Shown here piece after piece: positions 22,049 through 32,210 of a stretch of DNA of 64,000 bases (the first letter of the stretch is position 1; every line of letters starts with the position of its first letter). The stretch is from Lichenostomus cassidix (taxonomy: Eukaryota; Chordata; Aves; Passeriformes; Meliphagidae). A program made the position numbers and the translations under genes. The notes beneath the pieces are model-generated. The model saw only the letters and a program-made list of their open reading frames with translations. It made no database searches and had not been told where the DNA came from. The stretch spans positions 25,578,324-25,642,323 of the forward strand of contig CM039182.1 of the NCBI GenBank assembly GCA_008360975.2, given 5' to 3'.

Positions 22049-22872
22049 TGTGGTGGTTTTGATTGGCCCAAAACATCAGTAAAGTATTTTTAACACCCAG
22101 CAGAAATTTGGACCCCTCAGAAGCTGTTGTGGTAGGTCTGGGGAGGTGTCTGAGGGGTGGGGAATGGCACAAAGATGGCTCCTGTGTGTCCTTAGTGGAA
22201 GTTCTGGCAGTTTTTACATCAAGTCCAGCAGAGCCAATCTCTGACGGCTCTGAGAGTGATGGACATGCTGCTGGCCAAGTTTGGGCCAATTGGAGGTGCT
22301 AGTTACGCCTCTGTGAAAAAATATTTTAGAAGAAATCAAAACAAGGCAGGCACGCACTTCTTTGTTGGAGGAAGAGGAGGTGGAGGTAAAAATATGTGAA
22401 GGGAGAACAACTTCGAGACACCAAGGTCAGTGGAGAAGGTGGGGAGGAGGTGCTCCAGGCACCGGAGCTGAAAACCCTCTGCTACCTGTGGTGAAGACTA
22501 TGGGGGGAGCAGGAGGTTCCCCCTGCAGCCCATGGAGTCCACAAGGATGCAGAAATCCACCCACAGCCCACGCCAGAGGAGCAGGTGGATGCCTGGAAAA
22601 AACTGTGAACCAGTGAGAGTCTCATCTAAAAAGTTAAAACTGCAAAGGCCTTGCAAAGGAGAGAAAGGCCTTTTCCTTGCTCCTGGCATGGAAGCAGCCT
22701 GGCCTCGGCTCAGGAGAGTCTGCACAGCACCTTATGGACAAAGAGACTCATGTTGCAGCAGAATTCGGGGAGGATGTTGCTTGTGAGATTGGATCCATGC
22801 CAAAGAAGTTCCCAGAGGACTATCTCTCATGGGAGGGACCCCGTGGCTAAGTAGAGAACCCCTCTCCCTGAC

Positions 22873-22986
22873 TGGACTGACCAGAAAACCCCTACCCTGC
22901 CCCCTGTCTGTGTTGCTGGTTTGGAAAGAGGGAAGGGGGTGAGTGGAGAGACTGCTTGTTAAGAGGGCGGGGGATGAGAGCAGAAA
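22873..22986 (+). repeat. LTR-internal repeat, copy A
   Basis: It starts TGGACTGA and includes ACCCTGCCCCCTG, GGAAGGGGGTGAGTGGAG and GTTAAGAGGGCGGGGGATGA. It is repeated imperfectly about 203 bp downstream as copy B, within the same LTR. Confidence 0.75.
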
Positions 22987-23075
22987 AACTGAAGAGAGAG
23001 AGAGAGATAAGTAGAGATAAAGAGTATTTGTAGTAGAAGAATTGTGGTGATGAATAGATTTATAGACCTGTTCTG

Positions 23076-23187
23076 TGGACTGAGAAAATACCCCACACCC
23101 TGCCCCCTACCTGGGCCTGTTAGTTAAAAAGAAGAAAGGGGGTGAATAAAAATAGGTTTGTAAGAGGGAGGGGGTGAGTGAACAAAA
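23076..23187 (+). repeat. LTR-internal repeat, copy B
   Basis: It starts TGGACTGAGAAAATACCCC and includes ACCCTGCCCCCTACC, GAAAGGGGGTGAATAAA and GTAAGAGGGAGGGGGTGAGT, in the same order as copy A. The two copies have diverged, so the duplication is not recent. Copy B carries the AATAAA that could act as the LTR polyadenylation signal. Confidence 0.75.
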
Positions 23188-23441
23188 TAGTGTATGAAAA
23201 GTTTATTTTTGCCTTGCATTTATCCTCCAACTCTGTTAGGTAATTAAATCACTTTGGAACTTTAAGTTTGGAGCCTGTCTGCCCTTTCTTCTGTGCGTCC
23301 TCCTACCAGTGTCCTATCTTATTTAACTCATGACATTGGTGTGTGTTTTTACAGTTTTTTTTTTTTCTTTTCCCCTCTCCTGCATGTCTGCAACAAGAAA
23401 AAGCCAGAGTGTCAGCATTTAGTCAGGGTCAAGCCCCGACA

Positions 23442-23446
23442 CAACT
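23442..23446. repeat. Right target-site duplication CAACT of the solo LTR
   Basis: CAACT follows directly after the terminal CA of the LTR and matches the left flank. Confidence 0.75.
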
Positions 23447-26400
23447 GTACACAAACCCATGTTTAATACTGCACAGTGAGGGATCTAAGGCTTCCTGAAG
23501 AAGTCCACACATGGCTCCAGTAATTTTGCAAGTGCTTCTCAGTGTTTTGAGAGAGACTAATGCTCCCTCAGTTTAAGCATTAAACCTGAGCTGGCCCTAT
23601 TCATAACAAGTCTGCTCAGAACACACAGCACTGAAAAAACCATTCCCATACAGAACCAGCTGGGACCACAAGTCCTGCCAAAAGCTTGAAAATCCCTAAC
23701 AGGTTTTTTTGAGGAGACACTAAGAAGCCTCAGCATCACTTTCCACAAACCATCTTGCTTGCAGGCTGATGCCAGAGAAGACAGGCACAGCCTGCATGCT
23801 GAAATACATTGAAAATGTTTCTAGACTGAGCCTGCCTTCAAGAGCAATTCAGCCAGTGCTCTGCCACAGATAACCAGAAATGCTGAAACCAAGATAGTTC
23901 TGCAAGCAGCCAACTGTGGCAGAGTTTCTCTGGGTTGTAGACTATTTACCCACAAATTATTTCCACAGGAAGCCAAAACAGCTGGAATGCACACAGAACT
24001 TCATGTTATTTCTGCCATACTCATTGTCCTACTGAGAAAATATTATTAGCTATGATGCTGGAATGAAACTTGATGAAGGACACTCATCATTAGCAAGTGG
24101 CATTTCTATTACTATGGAAAATCCTCTGATTCTCTGTATTCTCCACGACCACTTGAATACAACATGTACATTTTTCTGTGGAAATAGGAAAATGCTTTCA
24201 TTGTGTTTTCCGTGATTTGAACTACGGTATATCCTAGGCTTACCCTCCAGCTCATGCTCTGTGCAACACTTGTACAAGCTTGCTTCTGTTTTTCAGCTTT
24301 ATTATATTTTGTTGCAGCATAAGTTGTAAGGTTTTCCAAGAGCTGAAATGAACAATCTCTAGATTCTATTTGTATAAGAAAAAGATGGTAGGAGTGCCTT
24401 CTCTCCAACATTAATAATAAACAGGTCTGTATATCAATGTCACTCAGATTACTTCTCTTTTTCAGTGAGCATAAAAACAAGAAGTGTCACATGGCATGGT
24501 AAAGTTCAGAACTTAATACTCTCCTAGGTTATGAGGAAATAAATTTAAAAACCAAACCAATAAACAAAAACTTTACCCCTAATTCATGTATCTCTTCTTG
24601 TCTGAGCATTGGTTATATGGCTCTTACTGTGCTTGTAGCTCAGACAACAGACCACATAGAAAAAAATCAGGATGCAACCAGAGACATCAAACAGGAATGT
24701 TTTCAGTTCTGAAGACTGCATATAAAACAAACTGTTAATCTAATCACAGCTTCTCAGACCAAAGAGATGAGCTGAAATCCTTGCAAAAATGTTATAAACG
24801 TTGATGTACAGAGCAAATCTAATATCCAAATATGACCTAGCAGTTATGTAGGAAGGCAGTAGATTGAACAACACATTTGTTTGAGATACATCCAGAAACA
24901 ATGAAAGGGAACTGAACAAGTGGCATAGCAGAATTCAGCAACCCTTATGTGAAGGCAGTATGTTCATCAAAACAGACACAGAAGTGTCTGCACTTTTCAC
25001 TGGCAGCACTGTCCTCTTAGTCTACTGTTCTTTCAAAGCAGGTAATATGTTCTGTGGCTCCTCAAATCCCAACAGACTCTCCACACTCTAAAACTCTTGC
25101 AACTTATAACTTCAAATATGGCAGAATCATGCATTGCAGTTGACTTACTTATGCCAACAGTTTAGATAAAATGAATAATCTTCCAAGAAACTTTTAATAC
25201 AGTAATAGTACAGTGATACTAAGTAACAAAAAAAAAGAAAAGGAATTCTATATATAAAAGTTAAGTGATAGTTTCATTTATGTAAAGTACTTTGAAGGGA
25301 AGAAAATGTCCTTAGGTAAGGGAATCAATTCCATCTGTGCCTCCAACAGCTCTTGGCTGACAACCTATCTCCTCCACTCTGCTCCCTGGAAGCTGTGATC
25401 AAACTGAACCAAGTAAATGGGTCTGCAAAACAAAAAGCAGTCACACTGCATGATGAAGACTAGACAGGGTACAGTTTTATCTTCTCTGGTGTGCCTACAA
25501 ACACACAGACTAGGAGCCCCAAATGGCGCGTGACTTTGCCTTTCCCAAGCGAAAGACAATATAACAGTGTGCAGATCCGAATTACCTATCTTGTCAATGC
25601 AGAAAAAGAGTGAAAGCTGAGGTCTGGGTCTTTCAGCATCAAGATTATACACAGACTTAAAAGTATTCCTACTCTTAACTACAAGAATAGCTACAACTGT
25701 AATTCAGCTGAAAAGAATCTAGAGTTCAAGCTATATCTATGACAAAAGACAAGATTTAATTTTTCCTCTAAAGCTCTTAACTTGCAACATTGATGCTCTA
25801 ATCCTGCAGAATCATCCATGCTTAGCTTTAAATCCAGGAGTCTACTCACTGATGCATTTGTTTATTAATTCAAAAAGTTTCCAAATTGGTCTGTAAGTGC
25901 TGCATTAGCAGTTCTTTGCATCCATTACAACTTTTTTGCCTAATCCTTTGTCTCAGACTGATCCACAGCTTTGCTACTTATCCTGGGAAGTGTCTATCTT
26001 GGAGATTACCCACAAGTTCTCAGGAGAAGAAATATGAGATTGCAGTATCAACGGAATTACTCTTTCAATCTATTTCAGGAGCTGACACCTAGAAAAAAAT
26101 TTCATACATTCTTAAAAGAAGCATTCTTAAAAGATGCCTTAAAATGACATCTGTTATACAGCGAAGGCTCCAGCTATATTCATATACCTGGGAGGTGCTA
26201 AGAGGAGAAAAAACTGTCCTGTTTGACTGCAATTATCTAACTGTAGTGCCTAAATTACCATACAAGCCCCTCAAGACTAAGTCCCTGTACAGACAGTGAA
26301 TATAACCTCCAAAGAGCAACACTGAGCACCTCAACCAGAGTCTCACCACTGTGCTCTGTGTGCATAGAAATTATGCTTTTCACACAAAGCACCTAAACTA

Positions 26401-26660
26401 CATAGCTAAATCGTGTTGTGAGAGCACTGCTCTATTCCACTTCTCTTAGAACCAGGATTTCATGGTGGTCTGCTGAATTACTAGGAAAAAAAAAGAAGAG
26501 CCAGCAGCATACTAACACTGTGCTTGGGACATGCCCACATCCACTCCCCTGGAACTATTTTCTCTTTCAGTGCAAACACTTTGGGAACTAACATTTCTAT
26601 ACACAATTTTTGCCATTTCCTTCTCCTCTAGCAAGGCCTGTGAGACATCCCAGCAAACTA

Positions 26661-26745
26661 TTTATTTACTCCATTCCATTTATTTATTCCATTCCATTCC
26701 ATTCCATTCCATTTATTTACTCCATTCCATTCAATTTATTCATTT
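26661..26745. repeat. ATTCC / TTTATT simple repeat
   Basis: Tandem CCATT units are broken by TTTATTTA blocks; the longest pure run is TTCCATTCCATTCCATTCC-like. It is a degenerate microsatellite in ICA1 intron 1. Confidence 0.9.
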
Positions 26746-27705
26746 TCTTGATCCTTCAAAGAAATAAAAAAAAAACCCCTAACAATTAGCCTACTCTACC
26801 CACCCCCCAGGCCCCCAAATTTGATGTGCAGAAAAATCTGAAGCATGTAACCAAAACAACAGAAGTATCAGAGAAACTGGAGTCTGTTCTCCAAGGAGGT
26901 AGTTTGACCCAATACAACATTCCCTTCTTTTTCAAGCTAGTAAACTGTGTGGAGAACAAATCACAGTAAGACCAGCAGGTATCTTAACTGACTAAGACTG
27001 TGATTAGAGACTTGCACCATGAGAAACCATGTACAAGGTATGAATAAATCTGTTTGTCTTGGGTCTTCTTTCTGTCGTTTTGTAGCACTGCCTAGGCACC
27101 TGTCTGCAAACAGCACATCCAACCAAACGAGTAGCAGTGCTACTGACACCTGTCTTTCACTCTATTTTATACTGATTCTATTTAATACTCTGTGTAGGGT
27201 ATATATGGGTCACAGCTATTGCAGAGAGTACTGTCAGGAGCTACTTTCTTCCAAAACACAATTGTCATACTTCTAACTTCATAATACACAATTAATGTAG
27301 GAAATTGTTCTACTTAATTTCCTGGTGTAGTCTAAAAAAAGGATGCTATCCGGAGCCATGTTTCTTATGCTGTGATTTAGTCTTTATTTTTATATTTCCA
27401 ACTCTGATATATACAAGTTAATAGAAGTGGCAGAATGTTGTGGTTTGACCCTGCAGACAAACTGCAAATTTACACTTTGAGAGTTTACTGCTCACTTATA
27501 CCAAGAACTAAAGAGTGTCAATCCATCTGAACCACTCTGGTTTTCAGTACCTGAGTGGTTACAGGTAAGTTTTAGCCAACATGAAAAAGCAGAAATTTGG
27601 CACTAGGTCACCACGTTTTTTAAAACCTGGTTTTGCTCCTACAAAGTGCAAGGACCAATTCAACAGCTAGCATTCCTGTCTAAAAAAAATTTAAAATTGT
27701 GTCTA

Positions 27706-27786
27706 TTTGGTACTATATATCTGTATATCATATTATTGGTATTTGGTATTTGGTACTATATATCTATATATCATATTATTCCAAAA
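27706..27786. repeat. Tandem duplication, about 43-bp period
   Basis: TTTGGTACTATATATCTGTA and its near copy TTTGGTACTATATATCTATA start 43 bp apart. Each continues TATCATATTATT. A shorter TTTGGTA repeat lies between them. It is AT-rich minisatellite-like sequence with no evident function. Confidence 0.85.
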
Positions 27787-30700
27787 ATGATCAAGTCAAA
27801 CTCATAGGCATGAGTGATCTTCTTTCTAGACCATAAAATGCATTGAAATGTTACTTGGAGCTGGGCTGGGCATTTTTTTCGGTTGTTTTTTAAATAGTTG
27901 AATGAAAAACTCCTGAACCCAGTGGATTATCTCAAAAACACTGATAAGAATGGCACATGAAGTCACGACACAGTACATGTAGTCTCAGAACAAAGTATTT
28001 CAAATAAATCCTGGTAGACTCACAGCTGCAAGATTGATGAGCAAACAATAGCACCTTCTGGGTAAGCTCATTTGCACACAGAACTTTATCATTTGCACAG
28101 AGATATTTAACCACACAAAAAATAATTTTAAATTCCTTTTTCAGATTGTACTGATTTTTCATCTTCTTACTGTGAAATAATGTAGGGACAGTACACAGTA
28201 TCAGTTTGCCCTCAGGTAACATCTTTCACTTCACTAGTAAAGTATTCCACTTATATTTGTGGAGAACAGTGAGACAACCAGGTAAGCACAGGAAGTACTA
28301 CATGCATTTTATGGAAGAATAATGTGTATGTAAGTCATTAAGTGGCAGGTGTAAGGTCACTGAAAATGAGCAAAACTGGGGATGTGTGCTATTCAGTATT
28401 TAATCTTTTTCTAAATGCAGACTTGCTTTGTTCAAAATGACTATCAAATTGTTTTGTAATACACATTTGTTCTCTTAGTTTAAGCAGCAGTATTTGTAAA
28501 CTTAATAGTTGAATATTATTAAAGAAAATGCCATATGGAACATGTATTGTCATAGATGATAAGAGAAAAGATTGGTTTTCTGACACACTCTACCTGTAAT
28601 CAGTCTTGAGTCTTAACATTGGGAAACTTCTCTTTGTAGAAACTATGGGAAAAGCAGTGGATGAACAAAAAAAAAAAATCATGAAACTCTTTTTGCATGT
28701 ATAGTATATTACACACAAATATGTAAGGTTTTAGAACTTTGAACTAATGGCTGTCTTATTTAGATACCCTATTTTCTCGCACAGTCAACTCTCTCACGTT
28801 TCCGCCTCCCTCCTGCCTTTTCATCCATTCAGAAGCCAGGAAGCAATGCCATTTAGACCCAAGGGGAAACAATGCTGGGGGAGGGAACAGAGAAAATAAT
28901 TTTCTCCATATTCCCTTGGAGATTATTTCACATCTGTGGATAAGAGATTCGATTAACAAAACAGCCTTAGCATGCACAGCAACAACAATAGAGGGTGATC
29001 TCCTTTCACCGCCCTTTGAGTAAACACCATCAGTACAGGCTGTATATTCTCAACAGACGCATAGTCCACTCAACTTTTACATTACTGCTCTCAGATCCTG
29101 GCACACCAGCTGACTGTTCCTAGAGCAATGGTGATCTCTATGAACCCACTTGCAAGATGAACCCAAGCACTGTTTCAGTGACTTGGTACAGACAGTTCTC
29201 AAGGTTGACGTAAGCAATTGTATAACCGGTCAAAATGCCCCTCAGTTTGCCATGGCTAACAATAGCCACAGGAAAAACTACCGTGAGACTATTACTACTA
29301 GCAACACTTAAAAGGTCAAATATTTCTACTGTTCTTGACTGCTTGGTTCTTTCTCCAACAAACTTCACTCTCTGGGTTCTTGTATTTTTAATGCTTCTGC
29401 ATCACGTGGCATAATTTTGTCTCTAGAGTAATTTTATGGTTGAGAAGCAGCAAAACATCCTGAAGAATCAACTACAGAGCAATACTCTTGAAGGAGATTT
29501 TGAAAAAGAAGTATTAAAAAGTCTTTGAAAGTATTTTTTGTCTTCCAGTTTAGATGAGATATTAGCACATTTTTTCCGCCAACTTGTACCAAGAGCTTTC
29601 AACACTAGTTGAAGACTGAAAAGAGCTGTTATTCATTTTTTCAAGAAAAGGTTACATGGGAAATCATCAGAACAATTTAACAATCGTGTAAAGTATGGAT
29701 AACAGAGAAGAATTGGCAGGATGGTTGCACTTGAAACTCTACTAAGGGGGGGAAAAACCTCCTAACCCTGTAGTAGGGTTCAACAGGAAATTTATTTTGC
29801 ACTATGTGATCCCCTTCACTCCCCAATAATATAAATGTGTGAATGAAAAATGTTAAAGAAACCTTCCCCTTCCATAAAGTCATAACTGGTTTTCTTGAAT
29901 CTGCAAATCTTCAGTAATACTTATATTTGAATCTCAACTCCAACAAACACAATAGAAGAAAGCACCATAATCTAAAAAGCACTTAATTTTTTTCTCAACT
30001 GAAAAGAAAGCAAATTCAAATGGCCAGCATCTAAACTCTTGACTAAAGTGCTGAAAACCTCCTGGAAACAACGACATTTCACCCATTAAGTTCTGACAGT
30101 AAAGAAACTTTAGAAAATCATTTGGACTGAGGTTCGGCAGCATTTAACTGTCACATCATCTTCCAGTAGAGTTTGTCATGTGCAAAACGTGACTGGTTAT
30201 ACCAGTTATGGCAGTTCACTGCTCAAAAGATCTCTGTGGCTTGACACTAAATTCCTCCTTCAGTGGTATTAACATTAATCTTAAACCATTACATTGCTCA
30301 GTTTAAACCAACAGGCTGTTCAAACAGCAGTTAAAAAAATTGCTAGAGTGTAAATGAGGTATTGCTGGACTTCATGCTAAGTACCAGTAAGAACTGCAAA
30401 TCCTAGATCTGTGCCAGACAGATAGCACTGTCGAGGGGTTCTTCCACTCCCTCTTTCAGAACCCTGGATAGACGATGTGGGAAAAGAGTGGATTATCAGA
30501 AAATTCAGATAAAAGGCCATAATCAAACTTTGGCCTGTACTGCAGATGCCAAACCCAGCCCCCCATTTTCTCTGTCCAACACTTTGGAAAAGTGATCAAG
30601 CACAGTTTTGTCCTTACAAAAGTTTTGCTAGAGCAAAACACAAGAACAGTTTATTTCCAAGAAGTCTACTCTGAAACAAGAGTCACAGCTGCTGAGACGC

Positions 30701-31309
30701 AAAGTAAATAAAATCTATTCAGAAACTATAAGAAAGAGAATAATACAATTAAACATGGGGAGAACCAAAGCAAACAAACAGGGGCTTCATAGAAATAAAA
30801 GGTCCTCTTGGTTTAAAGGCTTGTAGACAGGGGGAAAATACTACGACCAACCAAAAGAAGAACAACTCCAATGCCAAGCTTCCCAATACTACCACAAAGT
30901 ACGTTGGGGGTAGGGGGTTGAAGGCTGTAACCCTGAGATTACTAGATTGTTTCACATTTACACCTTTGAACTAAGGCAAGTCTGAATTACTGCTTTAAGA
31001 GGGGTCATACAGACAGATCCTTGAGGCTATCAGCTTTACGCAAAACAGTGTGGAACAGGAGACTTATTTACATACGGCACTGAACATGTACATAATGATA
31101 CCGACAAATAAAAAAGCACGGTGCCCTTCACCCCTTTCTGCTACTAAAAATTGACGCGATGTTTCAAGTACTATCCGATTTTCCTTTTTCCTCTAAAGGA
31201 CTAGAGCAGCTTTCAAGGGTCCAGGTGGATCGATGTAAAATAAATGTGATTAGCAAGATGAACCTTTCGGAAATTATAAACTTTAAATCGAAAGCGTAGG
31301 GCTCTTGAA

Positions 31310-32210
31310 TTGCCATGTCACCTGCCGTGGCTCGAGATCTGACATTACCTGCCCAGAGGATGCCCTGCCGCTCCTCTGCACCCCGACCGGCCCCAGGAGG
31401 GCTCGGAGCGCAGCCGGGCAACCTGCGCCTCAGCTCGGCAGCCAAGCCGGAAACCGCCGAGGAGAACCGGCCGTTTCCCTCCCCGCTTCCAGCGGGCACA
31501 CAGCCAGGGAGGATGTACGGGAGGCACAAACGGATAAATGCAATAATCATGGCGAGACAACCGCACGGCGGGAGGGGGAACGCGAGGCAAAAGGAGGGAC
31601 AGATGCCATCTTGTGCCTCGGCAATTTCGCCCTGAGCAGGTCCGGCCGTGGCTACGGCGCTGACGGGCACCAGCTCCGCAGGCCCGGCGGCCGCGCCGCC
31701 TCCCTCGCCCCGAGCGCGCTGCCCGCGGGGGAGGCGGCGCCCACCCGGGGCTGCCCGGCACCGGCAGCACCGGCTGTCCCCGCCCGGCCCGGCACGGAGA
31801 CCGGCGAGTCCCCCCTTCCCGCACTCACCTTGCGGAGGGGAAGGGAGGGCAGGGCCGAGCCGCAGGCGCCGCCGCCCCTCCAGGTGTTCCAGCGCCGCCA
31901 GCGTCAGCGCGGCGAGCGGAGCCGCCTGTGCCGGCCGGGAGCCCCCGCAGCGGGGCGGAGCCGCCGCCCGGCCCGGCCCAGCCCGGCCCCCCAGCCGGCA
32001 GGGCGCGGCCGGCAGGTCCGTGGGGCTCCGGCCAGCTCCTGCCGGGCCTCGGTGACGGCTAGGGCGGGTTTCCTCCTGCTTTCCCGGCAGCGCTGTGAGG
32101 GAAGCGGGAGAGTCAGCCGGGTTGGGGCCCTTCTGGGGCTCTGACGAGCGCCTCGATCAAAGCCCCAGCTCCGTGCCTCTGCCCCAGCGTGCTGGGGGAC
32201 CATAGGTGTC
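31310..32210 (-). promoter_or_regulatory. ICA1: CpG-island promoter of ICA1
   Basis: GC content and CpG density rise sharply from flanks of about 38-40 percent GC to a very GC-rich block. GC boxes are visible (for example GGGGCGGAGCCGCC near 31953), and there is an ETS-like CCGGAA near 31447. No convincing TATA box is seen. The island surrounds the probable first-exon donor at 31828, on the strand and at the place expected for the start of ICA1. The island suggests broad, housekeeping-type initiation; the exact start site cannot be placed from sequence. CpG islands often fire in both directions, so a divergent plus-strand transcript is possible. Confidence 0.85.
31829..32000 (-). other. ICA1: Probable ICA1 non-coding first exon (3' end firm, 5' end approximate)
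   Basis: On the minus strand, CCGCAAG|gtgagtgcggg at 31829/31828 is a full-consensus splice donor inside the CpG island. The next identified ICA1 exon begins with 5' UTR at 18730, so a non-coding first exon is required upstream, and this is the best donor. The upper boundary at 32000 is a placeholder, because the transcription start is unknown. Long open frames here result from GC richness (few stop codons) and are not evidence of coding. Confidence 0.6.

Larger units (their letters stand above)
22049..23441 (+). mobile_element. Solo LTR of an endogenous retrovirus, ERVL-like
   Basis: The element opens TGTGGTGGTTTTGATTGG and closes GGTCAAGCCCCGACA, giving the TG...CA termini of an LTR. It is flanked by a 5-bp direct repeat (CAACT). 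Its internal text resembles long avian ERVL-class LTRs: repeated phrases of the type GAGCAGGTGGATGCCTGG, GACTCATGTTGCAGCAG and CATGGGAGGGACCC, an AATAAA at 23145, a TAATTAAATCACTTTGGAAC stretch, and a final GTCAAGCCCCGACA. No internal gag, pol or env remains next to it, so it is a solo LTR left by recombination. It lies antisense to ICA1 in intron 1. The TG/CA ends and the duplication are seen directly. The family name is inference from remembered resemblance. Confidence 0.75.
18731..31828 (-). other. ICA1: ICA1 first intron, within the 5' UTR (about 13 kb)
   Basis: This intron lies between the CpG-island first exon (donor gtgagt) and the exon holding the ATG. It contains a solo LTR at 22049-23441, an ATTCC-rich simple repeat near 26.7 kb and a 43-bp tandem duplication near 27.7 kb. 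The 19.4-21.3 kb part is slightly richer in GC, but I could not classify it. An extra alternative 5' UTR exon cannot be excluded from sequence alone. No other coding exon was recognised. Confidence 0.75.

Noticed and set aside
24112..24480. 122-codon minus-strand ORF in ICA1 intron 1
   Set aside because: No recognisable domain, no splice context and no composition change. The length is within chance for the number of frames scanned.
26661..26745. Pericentromeric satellite of the ATTCC type
   Set aside because: Only about 85 bp, degenerate and isolated in an intron; a simple repeat explains it.
31305..32144. 279-codon plus-strand ORF and overlapping long ORFs on both strands in the CpG island
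   Set aside because: GC-rich DNA has few stop codons, and all frames are open at once. The peptide is Ala/Arg/Pro/Gly-rich with no domain, and the region is better explained as the ICA1 promoter.
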